A stretch of 35,407 nucleotides of DNA from Clostridia bacterium (lineage in GTDB: Bacteria > Bacillota > Clostridia > Oscillospirales > CAG-382): the NCBI GenBank assembly GCA_017549405.1, contig JAFYUY010000139.1, forward strand, positions 1 through 35,407, read 5' to 3'. Below are positions 8,884 through 17,009 of the stretch, one piece after another. Made by a program: the position numbers and the translations under genes. Numbering within the stretch: the stretch's first letter is position 1; each line of letters opens with the position of its first letter. The notes beneath the pieces are model-generated. The model had not been told where the DNA came from and did not search any database. It saw nothing but the letters and a program-made list of their open reading frames with translations.

Positions 8884-8933
8884 AAGAGGTCGAAACGGCG
8901 GGAAAACCATTTTTTCATCGGAGGGTCCTGACT

Positions 8934-9956
8934 ATGAATTCTTCATATTCCGAGCTTTGGCAACGCAGGGAACAGCAGTATCTTTCCCCGTTTGCCTTCC
9001 GTTCTTCGAGTACCGAAGGAAGACTTAAACCCATTGACGAATGCGATCTGCGCACCGATTTTCAGCGCGACCGTGACCGAATAATCCACGCAAAATCCTT
9101 CAGAAGACTTATGCATAAAACACAGTGCTTTCTTTCCCCCGAAGGCGACCATTACCGCACGCGTCTCACACACACCCTTGAGGTTTCTCAGATAGGCAGA
9201 AGTGTGGCGCGCCTTTTGTGTCTTAATGAGGATCTCGTGGAGGCGGCATGCCTCGGACACGATCTTGGTCACACACCGTTCGGGCACGCAGGCGAGCGTG
9301 TGCTGAACTCTCTGTGTTCGGGCGGATTTTCCCACAACGAGCAGTCGGTACGCACCGTAACGCTGCTTGAACGTGATGGGCAAGGGCTGAACCTTACCGT
9401 GGAAGTGATAGACGCCATCCTTTGCCACACGGGTCCCGTTTCGGCAAAGACCCTTGAGGGCAGACTTATAAAATATGCCGACAGGATCGCCTACATCAAC
9501 CACGATATAGACGATGCCATACGTGCAGGCATCCTTACCGACAACATGATTCCCGAAAAATACAGCCGCGTTCTCGGAGAAAACCATTCAAAACGAATTG
9601 ATACGATGGTTAAAAGCCTTGTTTCTGCCACATCCAAAAATTTCAGCCGCGGCATTGCCGCCCTTTCCATGGATGAAGATGTGGAAGAAGCAACTCTCGG
9701 TCTTCGGGAGTTTATGTTCGAAAACGTTTACATAAACAGCAAGGCAAAAAAGGAAGAGGGCAAGGCTTGCGAGGTGCTGGCACGCATTTACGAATACTTT
9801 TACAAGAACCCCGAGCGTATGCCCGAGGACAACAAAAAATTTCTTGACGAATTCGGCACGGAACGTGTTGTGGCGGATTACATTGCCGGCATGACCGACA
9901 GATACGCCCTTGAAACATATAACGAGCTGTTTATCCCCAAGATGTGGGGAAGATGA
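8934..9956 (+). CDS. dgt: dGTPase-like HD-domain dNTP triphosphohydrolase
   Basis: This 340-residue HD-superfamily enzyme is of the dGTPase family, which converts dNTPs to nucleosides and tripolyphosphate and tunes DNA precursor pools. The metal site is visible: the first His in RTRLTHTLEVSQIGR, the HD pair in CLGHDLGHTPFGHAGE, and a later Asp in IKYADRIAYINHDIDDA. The N-terminal DxxRIIHAKSFRRLMHKTQ is typical. The length matches the shorter Gram-positive class. GGAGGG precedes the ATG. It is upstream of dnaG in a replication/transcription block, an arrangement seen in many Clostridia. Substrate preference among dNTPs cannot be read. Confidence 0.93.
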   Translation: MNSSYSELWQRREQQYLSPFAFRSSSTEGRLKPIDECDLRTDFQRDRDRIIHAKSFRRLMHKTQCFLSPEGDHYRTRLTHTLEVSQIGRSVARLLCLNEDLVEAACLGHDLGHTPFGHAGERVLNSLCSGGFSHNEQSVRTVTLLERDGQGLNLTVEVIDAILCHTGPVSAKTLEGRLIKYADRIAYINHDIDDAIRAGILTDNMIPEKYSRVLGENHSKRIDTMVKSLVSATSKNFSRGIAALSMDEDVEEATLGLREFMFENVYINSKAKKEEGKACEVLARIYEYFYKNPERMPEDNKKFLDEFGTERVVADYIAGMTDRYALETYNELFIPKMWGR

Positions 9957-9995
9957 TACAGCCATTTGATTTTCACGAAAGGAGGAAAATGCGTT

Positions 9996-11798
9996 TTGGC
10001 ATATCCCCAGAGCTTTATAGAAGAACTTAAAATGCGAAGCAGCCTTGAAACGGTCATAGGAAAATACGTGGAGCTGCGCCGTGCGGGGTCGAATCTTGTG
10101 GGATGCTGTCCCTTTCACAGTGAACGCACTCCCTCCTTTACCGTCTTTCCCGAAAAGAATTTTTACTGCTTCGGCTGCGGTGCGGGCGGAGACGTTATAA
10201 CCTTTATAATGCGCATGGAGAACCTCGACTATCCCCACGCAGTGCAATATCTTGCCGATGCGGCAGGGATAGATGTTCCAAGGGAAGAGGGGTTCATTCC
10301 TCAAAAGAAAAAAGAAATTCTCTCCCGTGAGCGCAATTTCGAAATGAATAAGATCGCCGCTCGCCATTTCCACAGCAACCTCATGTCACCCGAGGGTGCG
10401 GAAGGGTTGCAGTATCTTCTTGACCGTGGGCTTTCTCCCGCAATAATACGGCGGTTCGGACTTGGCTTTGCAAAAAATTCCTTTGACGATCTTTATAAAA
10501 AACTAACTCAATGCGGATTTTCCGTGGAAGAAATGAAAGAAGCCTTTCTTTGCGGCATATCGTCCCGCGGGACGCCCTTTGATATGTTCCGCAACCGCGT
10601 TATGTTCCCGATCATAGACACGGCGGGAAATGTAATTGCCTTTGGCGGCAGAGTCATGGACGATTCCAAGCCAAAATACTTAAACTCTTCCGATACCCCC
10701 GTCTTTAAAAAACGCAGCAACCTTTTCGCCTTAAATCTTGCCAAAAACTCATGCCTTGGCGCCGAGGGTGCCACAGGCGACAGAGCAAAGTCGGGCGAAA
10801 TGATACTGTGCGAAGGCTATATGGACGTGATCGCCCTCCACCAGGCGGGATTTTCGGGTGCCGTGGCAACGCTCGGCACTGCGGTAACACCCGACCAGGC
10901 GCGTGTTATATCTCGCTATGCAAAAACGCTTTACGTGTCCTACGACTCCGACGAAGCGGGCAGGCGAGCTGACGAAAAAGCCATAAAATACATGAATGAG
11001 GTGGGCGTTGAAGTAAAGATACTAAAGGTGACGGGTGCAAAAGACCCCGATGAATTTATCAAAAAATACGGTGCCGAAAGCTTCCGCAAGCTTATGACGG
11101 GGGCATCCGGTCAGATAGACTACCGTCTTTCCGAAATAAAGGCGAAATACAACATGGAAATTCCCGAGGAAAAGCTTTCCATGGTAAACGAAGCCTGCGC
11201 GCTCATTGCAGGCATATATTCCGAAATGACCCGGGAAGTATACATCATGCGGCTTTCGGACATGACGGGCATATCCCGCGATACCATAGCATCCGACATA
11301 AAGCGCAGAACCCGCAAAAACACCTATGTGCAAAAGCAGCAGGTGGCAAAAAGCGGCGAGGAGACCCTGCGCCACTACGGTGACAGGATAAATCCCGATG
11401 CAATAAAAAGTGTGCGCGGTGCCGAGACCGAGGAACATATTCTGGGACTTCTTTTACTCTACCCCGAATATATGGATTCTTTAAACGGAGCTCTTTACGA
11501 GGATGACTTTATAACGGATTTCAACCGCATGGTATTTTCGTGCATGAAGAAACTGCATTCCGAGGGCGGATTCGATATTTCATCGCTCAACGAGCATTTC
11601 ACTCCCGAGCAGATGGGGCGGATACATTCCATGTACCGACGCCGCAGAGCTCTTACGGTGAACGATATCGGAATACTCTCCCAGCTTTGCAAAACACTGA
11701 AACAGGAAAAAGAAAAATTGTCTGCGCCCCGCGGTGAGGATATGACTCTGGAGGAGCTTGCGGCATATATCGCAAGCAAATCAAAGGGCAAGCAGTAA
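9996..11798 (+). CDS. dnaG: DNA primase DnaG
   Basis: This 600-residue primase makes RNA primers at the replication fork with DnaB helicase. The N-terminal CHC2 zinc finger (about residues 30-75) contains CCPFHSERTPSF and FYCFGCGAGGD. The catalytic Toprim domain (about 245-350) has ILCEGYMDVIALHQAGF, the conserved ATLGTA and the metal-binding DSDEAG. The C-terminal region should bind DnaB. I choose the TTG at 9996 because GGAGG (9981-9985) stands ten bases upstream and the protein then begins AYPQSFIEELK, as in the family. The TTG at 9966 lies upstream of that site and has none of its own. The gene begins 39 bp after dgt. Confidence 0.95.
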   Translation: MAYPQSFIEELKMRSSLETVIGKYVELRRAGSNLVGCCPFHSERTPSFTVFPEKNFYCFGCGAGGDVITFIMRMENLDYPHAVQYLADAAGIDVPREEGFIPQKKKEILSRERNFEMNKIAARHFHSNLMSPEGAEGLQYLLDRGLSPAIIRRFGLGFAKNSFDDLYKKLTQCGFSVEEMKEAFLCGISSRGTPFDMFRNRVMFPIIDTAGNVIAFGGRVMDDSKPKYLNSSDTPVFKKRSNLFALNLAKNSCLGAEGATGDRAKSGEMILCEGYMDVIALHQAGFSGAVATLGTAVTPDQARVISRYAKTLYVSYDSDEAGRRADEKAIKYMNEVGVEVKILKVTGAKDPDEFIKKYGAESFRKLMTGASGQIDYRLSEIKAKYNMEIPEEKLSMVNEACALIAGIYSEMTREVYIMRLSDMTGISRDTIASDIKRRTRKNTYVQKQQVAKSGEETLRHYGDRINPDAIKSVRGAETEEHILGLLLLYPEYMDSLNGALYEDDFITDFNRMVFSCMKKLHSEGGFDISSLNEHFTPEQMGRIHSMYRRRRALTVNDIGILSQLCKTLKQEKEKLSAPRGEDMTLEELAAYIASKSKGKQ

Positions 11799-11826
11799 TA
11801 TAAAACTTCGAAAGGTAAGGTAACTC

Positions 11827-12960
11827 ATGGCAAAATCAAAAGCAACCGAAAAAAACGGCGGCGAAAAGGAAAAGAAAAACGAAATACTCCAGCTTATCGA
11901 AAAAGGTAAGGCAAAGGGCTCTCTTTCCACCGAAGAAGTGCTGGAGGTAATTGACGAAACAGAGCTTGACGTTGAACAGATAGAAAAGCTTTACGAAACA
12001 TTCGAAGAACTCGGTATTGAAATAACCGGCTATTCCGATGCGGATATCTCCCTTGACGAAATAGCGGCTGTAAATATCGACAACTACGACGATACCGACG
12101 ACCCCGACGGGCTGATTTCCCAGGAGGGAACGCTTATTGACGACCCCGTAAGAATGTATCTTAAGGAGATCGGTAAGGTAAACCTTCTTGACACCGATAC
12201 AGAGCTTGCTCTTGCCGAAAAAATGGTGAACGGTGACGAAGATGCAAAGAAGATACTTGTGGAAAGTAACCTGCGCCTTGTGGTAAGCATTGCAAAGCGA
12301 TACGTGGGACGAGGAATGTTCTTCCTCGACCTTATCCAGGAAGGAAACCTGGGTCTTATGAAGGCAGTGGAAAAATTTGACTACACCAAGGGATACAAAT
12401 TCTCCACCTATGCCACATGGTGGATACGTCAGGCAATAACCCGTGCCATCGCAGACCAGGCACGCACCATACGTATTCCCGTACATATGGTAGAGACCAT
12501 AAACAAGGTGATGCGCGTTTCCCGTCAGCTCCTTCAGGAACTGGGACACGAAGCTTCCACGGAGGAGATCGCAAAGGTAATGAACATGTCCCCCGAAAAG
12601 GTTCGCGAAATAATGAAGCTGGCGCAAGAGCCCGTAAGCCTTGAAACCCCTATCGGTGAGGAGGAAGACAGCCACCTGGGAGATTTTATCCCCGATGACG
12701 ATGCACCGGCACCGGCGGAAGCCGCATCCTACACACTTCTCCGAGAGCAGCTCAACGAGGTTCTCCACACCCTCACCCCACGTGAGGAGGAGGTTCTGAA
12801 ACTTCGTTTCGGTCTTGAAGACGGCAGAACACGTACCCTTGAGGAAGTGGGCAAGGAATTCAATATCACTCGTGAGCGTATCCGCCAGATCGAAGCAAAA
12901 GCGCTTCGCAAGCTCCGTCATCCCAGCCGCTCCAAGCGTCTGAAGGATTATCTTGACTGA
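11827..12960 (+). CDS. rpoD: Primary RNA polymerase sigma factor (SigA/RpoD)
   Basis: This 377-residue group 1 sigma factor has region 1.1 at residues 15-60, region 1.2 ([17 protein letters not shown]), region 2 ([38 protein letters not shown]), the region 2.4/3.0 segment [20 protein letters not shown] in its canonical form, the finger [11 protein letters not shown], and region 4.2 ([20 protein letters not shown]). It follows dnaG by 28 bp, the standard arrangement in Bacillota. This copy is the housekeeping candidate because region 2.4-3.0 matches the RpoD consensus; a close paralogue lies at 13700. Confidence 0.97.
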   Translation: MAKSKATEKNGGEKEKKNEILQLIEKGKAKGSLSTEEVLEVIDETELDVEQIEKLYETFEELGIEITGYSDADISLDEIAAVNIDNYDDTDDPDGLISQEGTLIDDPVRMYLKEIGKVNLLDTDTELALAEKMVNGDEDAKKILVESNLRLVVSIAKRYVGRGMFFLDLIQEGNLGLMKAVEKFDYTKGYKFSTYATWWIRQAITRAIADQARTIRIPVHMVETINKVMRVSRQLLQELGHEASTEEIAKVMNMSPEKVREIMKLAQEPVSLETPIGEEEDSHLGDFIPDDDAPAPAEAASYTLLREQLNEVLHTLTPREEEVLKLRFGLEDGRTRTLEEVGKEFNITRERIRQIEAKALRKLRHPSRSKRLKDYLD

Positions 12961-12979
12961 CAGGGAGGTTGGCATAAAT

Positions 12980-13675
12980 ATGAAAAAAATAGGACTTATC
13001 GGTGCAATGGACAGCGAGATCACAGCCTTCCGCCGCGATTTCCATGCCGTTGAAACACCTCACAAGGGTATCCTTTGCGGAAGCTTTTCCGACTACGAAA
13101 TATACATCTGCTGCAGCGGTGTGGGAAAGGTGAATGCCGCCATTGCCGCACAAAGACTCATTGACCTTTGCGGAGTGCAGTACATGATAAACTCCGGCGT
13201 TGCGGGAGGACTTGCAAAAGAGATAGCAAAGCTTGATATTGTTATATCAAAGCAGCTTACATACCACGATTTTTCACCCCTTGAGCTGCTTGACAAATAC
13301 CCGCCCTGCTCCCACATGATGCAGGCGGACGCAGAGCTTTGCGAAAAAGCACTCCATGCGTGCGATGCCCTTAACGAAAAACTGAAGAAGGACGGCAAAT
13401 TGCCGTTTACATCGCACCTCGGCACCATAGTTTCGGGCGACTGCTTTGTAAGCTCTGCCGAGAAAGCACAGCAGCTGAGAGATGATTTCGATGCACTGTG
13501 TACCGAAATGGAGGGTGCCTCCATTGCACACGTATGCACCGTGGCAAAGATACCTTTCGTTATAATCCGTGCCATATCCGATTTTGCGGACGAGGATGCG
13601 GAAAACTCCTTTGAAAGTTTTGAAACAGTTGCGGCTGACAGAGCAGCTTTCATTGTGAAAGAATTATTATCATAA
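12980..13675 (+). CDS. mtnN: 5'-methylthioadenosine/S-adenosylhomocysteine nucleosidase
   Basis: This 231-residue enzyme cleaves adenine from MTA, SAH and 5'-deoxyadenosine, removing by-products of SAM-dependent reactions. The family residues are visible: KIGLIGAMDSEI with the N-terminal Glu13, NSGVAGGL, SGDCFV, the nucleoside-binding CTEMEGASIAHVC with its catalytic-site Glu, and RAISDFAD with the catalytic Asp near the C-terminus. I start at the ATG at 12980, which has GGGAGG 11 bases upstream; a longer frame from 12953 overlaps rpoD and lacks a site. It lies between two sigma-factor genes, probably in one transcript. Confidence 0.94.
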   Translation: MKKIGLIGAMDSEITAFRRDFHAVETPHKGILCGSFSDYEIYICCSGVGKVNAAIAAQRLIDLCGVQYMINSGVAGGLAKEIAKLDIVISKQLTYHDFSPLELLDKYPPCSHMMQADAELCEKALHACDALNEKLKKDGKLPFTSHLGTIVSGDCFVSSAEKAQQLRDDFDALCTEMEGASIAHVCTVAKIPFVIIRAISDFADEDAENSFESFETVAADRAAFIVKELLS

Positions 13676-13699
13676 ACAAAAAAGACAGGAGAAAAGGCA

Positions 13700-14848
13700 A
13701 TGGCAAAATCAGCGTCAAACAAAAAAAGCGCATCTCCGGATAACAGCATAGTAAACACTCTTGCAGATACTCTTACCGAGCGTGCAAAAGCCACAGGCTC
13801 ACTTTCAAGCTCTGATGTTATTGACTGCATCGATGATACGGGCATTTCCATAGAACAAATAGAAATGCTTTACGATATCCTTGAAACCCGTGGAGTGGAA
13901 ATTTCCGATTTTACCGACGAAGAAACCTTTCTCAACGAAATTATAGCCGAAGAAGACACGGAAGAAGAACAGGAGCTCGACGACGAATACGCAGAGCCCG
14001 AAAGCGACTATTCCATCGTCAACGATTCGGTGCGCGTATATCTTAAGGACATCGGAAAAATAAAGCTTTTAAGTGCCGACCGAGAGCTTGAGCTTGCAGA
14101 AAAAATGGCACTCGGCGACGAAGAAGCAAAAGCCGAAATAATCGAAAGCAACCTGCGCCTTGTGGTAAGCGTTGCCAAAAAATACACAGGCCGCGGTATG
14201 CCCTTCCTTGACCTTATCCAGGAGGGAAACATCGGTCTGATGAAGGCAGTGGAAAAGTTCGATTACACAAAGGGCTACAAATTTTCCACCTATGCCACAT
14301 GGTGGATACGTCAGGCAATAACCCGTTCCATATCCATCCACGGCAGAACCATACCTCTCCCTGTACATATTGTTGAAAAAATAAATAAGCTAAGACAGAT
14401 ATCGCGCAATGCCATGCAGCGTCTGGGACGCGAACCCAACGATGCGGAAATTGCCGAAGAAATGGGCTGTTCCGTGGAAAAGGTGCGCGAGATAATAAAA
14501 TACGCGCAGGATCCCATAAGCCTTGAAGACCGCGTGGGCAAGGAAGAGGACAGCGTTATAGGAGATTTCATTCCCGATGCAAATGCCCCGGACCCCGAAG
14601 AGATAGTTTCCCGCACGATACTCCACGAAAAGATAATGGAAGCTCTCGACAGCCTCACCCCGCGTGAATCCAGCGTCATAAAAATGCGTTTCGGACTCAT
14701 TGACGGCAAGATCCGCACCCTTGAAGAAGTTGGCGAAGAATTCAACATCACCCGTGAACGCATCCGTCAGATAGAAGCAAAGGCTTTGCGCAAGCTCCGT
14801 CACCCCAGCCGCATAAAGATGTTTAAGGATTATGGCTCGGGGAACTAA
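13700..14848 (+). CDS. Second RpoD-like sigma factor (group 1/2 paralogue)
   Basis: This 382-residue sigma factor is closely similar to the one at 11827 across regions 1.1, 1.2, 2, 3 and 4. Region 2.1-2.3 and the WWIRQAITR helix are conserved, and the region 4.2 recognition helix [20 protein letters not shown] is identical, so -35 preference should be the same. It differs where region 2.4 meets 3.0: [12 protein letters not shown] replaces [12 protein letters not shown]. The region 1.1/1.2 linker is very acidic and the finger reads [12 protein letters not shown]. It follows mtnN by 24 bp with AGGAG before the ATG. It probably recognises a shifted promoter set around the -10 or discriminator; which genes is unknown. 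Confidence 0.92.
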   Translation: MAKSASNKKSASPDNSIVNTLADTLTERAKATGSLSSSDVIDCIDDTGISIEQIEMLYDILETRGVEISDFTDEETFLNEIIAEEDTEEEQELDDEYAEPESDYSIVNDSVRVYLKDIGKIKLLSADRELELAEKMALGDEEAKAEIIESNLRLVVSVAKKYTGRGMPFLDLIQEGNIGLMKAVEKFDYTKGYKFSTYATWWIRQAITRSISIHGRTIPLPVHIVEKINKLRQISRNAMQRLGREPNDAEIAEEMGCSVEKVREIIKYAQDPISLEDRVGKEEDSVIGDFIPDANAPDPEEIVSRTILHEKIMEALDSLTPRESSVIKMRFGLIDGKIRTLEEVGEEFNITRERIRQIEAKALRKLRHPSRIKMFKDYGSGN

Positions 14849-14852
14849 ATAT

Positions 14853-15058
14853 CCGCCCTTTATGTCAGCAATAACCCAAACGTATACTTGGCGGATACCG
14901 AGTTTTGCTCTGCAAAACTCATTTATATAAGCGAAATCTTCACCCGCCCTTTATGTCAGCAATAAACCAAACGTATACTTGGCGGATACCGAGTTTTGCT
15001 CTGCAAAACTCATTTATGTCAGCGGCATTTCCACCCGCCCTTTATGTCAGAAATAAAC
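14853..15058. repeat. 91-bp tandem repeat, about 2.3 copies
   Basis: Copies start at 14853, 14944 and 15035 (partial), each beginning CCGCCCTTTATGTCAG. The first two are near identical for most of their length; the third breaks off after about 24 bases. Each full copy contains the inverted repeat GAGTTTTGC TCT GCAAAACTC. No open frame with a ribosome binding site is present. Confidence 0.85.
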
Positions 15059-15062
15059 TGAT

Positions 15063-15292
15063 TCAGCTAAATTTTGCGCTCTGCGCAAAGCTAAATTATT
15101 CCGCTTCGCTTCATAGCTAAATTGTTTTTAAAAACAGCTAAATTGAATTTGCCGGGGGCAAATTCAGCTGACTTTCGCCATGATGTCCATGCGCAACTGT
15201 TTAGCTAAATTATCCCGCTACGTTTCATAGCTAAATTGTTTTTAAAAAACAGCTAAATTGAATTTGTCGGGGGCAAGTTCGGCGGACTTTTT
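15063..15292. repeat. AGCTAAATT-bordered hairpin repeat cluster
   Basis: The stretch carries many AGCTAAATT motifs separated by short palindromes: a TTTGCGC/GCGCAAA hairpin (15074-15089), GTTTTTAAAAAC, and GAATTTGCC-GGG-GGCAAATTC. A block of about 90 bp (15089-15175) recurs with small changes 114 bp later (15203-15292). The same family, in the opposite orientation, appears at 33472-33620. Together with the 91-bp repeat it fills the 482-bp gap between the second sigma gene and radC, where I see no gene. Confidence 0.8.
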
Positions 15293-15330
15293 TGTCGATA
15301 CCACAACACATCCCAAGAGGTTTTCACCAA

Positions 15331-16023
15331 ATGCAAAAAAAACACACCCACGAAGAACACAGAAAAAGAATGAAGGCGCGCTTTTTGGAGCACGGGTTTG
15401 AACATTTTAACGATTTTGAGATCCTTGAAATGATCCTTTTTTACTCATTGCCCCGAAAAGACACTCGCCCCATTGCAATAAACCTCATCAAAAAATTCGG
15501 CAGTCTTTCCGCTGTGCTTGAAGCTTCCATCAATGAGCTTTGCAGTGTTGACGGAATATCCTCGCATTCTGCCACCCTCATAAAGCTTATACCCGAGCTT
15601 GCAAGAGTCTATGTTTCCGATAACAATCAGGGCATCACATCATTTTCGGATTATACCTCTGCCGGCAAGTACTTCGTATCTGCCTTTGTGGGAATGCAGG
15701 AGGAACGGATAGTTGTGGCTTTTCTTGACAATTCCATGAATCTCATAAAATCCAAGGTTTTCGATGCGGGAGATGTTTCCAGCTCATTTATCAGCAACCG
15801 CAACATTACCCGCATGGCATTGGAATCGGGTGCCACTCACGTCATGATGGCACATAATCATCCGAAAGGCATTGCCATTCCGTCGGCAGGCGACCTCAGT
15901 GCTACACGCTCGATCTCTGCCGCACTTGAGATCGTGGGAGTGGAGCTAAACGAGCATTTCGTTGTTTCCGGAGATAAATATATGGGCATTTTAAAAATGC
16001 GTGCAAGCTTTGACTCGCCGTAA
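15331..16023 (+). CDS. radC: RadC-family JAB/MPN domain protein
   Basis: This 230-residue protein has an N-terminal helix-hairpin-helix-like part (about residues 10-100, with ELCSVDGISSHSATLIKL) and a C-terminal JAB/MPN metal-binding domain with the motif HNHPKG...PSAGD. RadC proteins were once linked to DNA repair, but the role of the family is unsettled. The ATG at 15331 has AAGAGG ten bases upstream (15315-15320); the alternative TTG at 15292 lies in the repeat cluster and lacks a site. The length is normal. The flanking repeats suggest it forms its own transcription unit. Confidence 0.9.
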   Translation: MQKKHTHEEHRKRMKARFLEHGFEHFNDFEILEMILFYSLPRKDTRPIAINLIKKFGSLSAVLEASINELCSVDGISSHSATLIKLIPELARVYVSDNNQGITSFSDYTSAGKYFVSAFVGMQEERIVVAFLDNSMNLIKSKVFDAGDVSSSFISNRNITRMALESGATHVMMAHNHPKGIAIPSAGDLSATRSISAALEIVGVELNEHFVVSGDKYMGILKMRASFDSP

Positions 16024-16066
16024 ATAAGCCTTTTTGCTCGGATTCAATTATTTTCGTTCCGGCTTA

Positions 16067-16675
16067 TTATGCCGAAAACTTAAACGATACCGCAAACAGA
16101 TATATACATATCCCAATGACCGAAAGGTTGAAGCCGCAGAAAATCACAGTATGCACAGCAACAGCCGTAAGGATCACCAACGACACAAGCTCTGAGAGCC
16201 GCGAGGCTTTCAGAGCTTTTTGATATTCAAGGTGCGAAAAAGCCAAACAGCGCACAATATTCGCACCGTCAAGGGTCGATGCCGGAACAAGATTTACCGC
16301 CAGAAGAAAAAAACTGCACACCGAGCCGAAAAGTATATACGGGCACGGAAAGATCAAAAAAACAACAAGGAAGCTAAGTCCCGATGCAAGATTGAAAAGC
16401 GGTCCTGCGGCATGCAGCAGGATTTCACTGCCGTAAGTGAGCTTGCCTGTTATTTTAAGCTCCGCACCGAACGGCAAAAAGGCAAGCTCGCATATTTCGG
16501 CACGCAAAAATTTTGCGGCACACACATGCCCCAGCTCGTGAACGGCGGCGCAAAACAGTACCATTAAGGAATATACCGAGCTTTCGGCAAGTATCAGACA
16601 CACCGTCGAGAGTACAGAAAGCAAATGCACCCTCACGGGAAAAGAACCGACAAAAAAAGTCTTTTCAAGAGTCAA
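16067..16675 (-). CDS. M50 site-2-type intramembrane metalloprotease (SpoIVFB-like)
   Basis: This 202-residue multi-pass membrane protein has the zinc motif HELGH (about residue 46) in the first membrane-embedded part and the second metal-binding motif NLVPASTLDG near residue 128, the two signatures of M50 proteases. The size and layout fit the SpoIVFB group, which in Bacillus cleaves pro-sigma-K in the mother cell. The start is a TTG at 16675 that overlaps the end of the upstream small gene by 11 bp, and no strong ribosome binding site is visible, so translation is probably coupled. A role in sporulation is plausible with spoIID adjacent but not proven. Confidence 0.85.
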   Translation of the reverse strand: MTLEKTFFVGSFPVRVHLLSVLSTVCLILAESSVYSLMVLFCAAVHELGHVCAAKFLRAEICELAFLPFGAELKITGKLTYGSEILLHAAGPLFNLASGLSFLVVFLIFPCPYILFGSVCSFFLLAVNLVPASTLDGANIVRCLAFSHLEYQKALKASRLSELVSLVILTAVAVHTVIFCGFNLSVIGICIYLFAVSFKFSA

Positions 16676-16865
16676 TTCCGGTCACCGCTCGCTCGTAGAT
16701 ATCATTTGCCACATCTCGCAGGGTCACGCCCGCTCTCACGCAGAATTCGTCATTTCCCGCAGACACGGGGTATGCGGCATTCTGATTTTTCATATCGCAT
16801 ATGCGGATAATGAATGCCTGAAGTATCATCAGAAGTGCCGCAAAAAAATATTTTGCATTTTCCAT
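16665..16865 (-). CDS. Small single-pass membrane protein upstream of the M50 protease
   Basis: The chosen ATG at 16863-16865 gives 66 residues: one N-terminal membrane helix (about residues 5-22, FFAALLMILQAFIIRI) and a short soluble C-terminal part ending LRDVANDIYERAVTGIDS. I do not recognise the family. The frame is open upstream to 17039, but that extension would overlap spoIID and reads like non-coding sequence. The ribosome binding site is weak, so the start could be the GTG six codons earlier. It overlaps the protease gene by 11 bp. The position recalls SpoIVFA before SpoIVFB, but the protein is far too short and lacks an LytM domain. Confidence 0.5.
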   Translation of the reverse strand: MENAKYFFAALLMILQAFIIRICDMKNQNAAYPVSAGNDEFCVRAGVTLRDVANDIYERAVTGIDS

Positions 16866-16934
16866 AAATGTTTTTCCCACAAGTTTCCCCCGCAAAAACA
16901 CAACTTTACGGTAATTATATTTTAAATTCCGCCT

Positions 16935-16963
16935 GAATATTACCCGCAGGACAGGCGTATAAT
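16935..16963 (+). promoter_or_regulatory. Sigma-E-like promoter of spoIID
   Basis: GAATATT (16935-16941) matches the Bacillus sigma-E -35 consensus fully. After 14 bases comes CGTATAAT (16956-16963), which matches the sigma-E -10 (CATACAAT) at six of eight positions. Spacing and position, about 45 bp before spoIID, fit mother-cell expression. Confidence 0.6.
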
Positions 16964-17009
16964 TTGAAAGATACATTTTTTTACAGTGTTTTTTGAAAGG
17001 ACTGCGGAG

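Noticed and set aside
11836-13023. Long minus-strand open frame (395 codons) over rpoD
   Set aside because: It is antisense to the sigma factor gene, has no start signal and its Cys/His-rich composition reflects the coding bias of the other strand.
14853-15292. Possible CRISPR array
   Set aside because: Repeat periods are 91 and 114 bp with no short constant repeats alternating with unique spacers, and no cas genes are nearby.
16023-16068. Terminator between radC and the M50 gene
   Set aside because: AATAAGCC and GGCTTATT can pair, but the loop is about 30 bases and there is no clear U-tract, so I do not list it as a feature.
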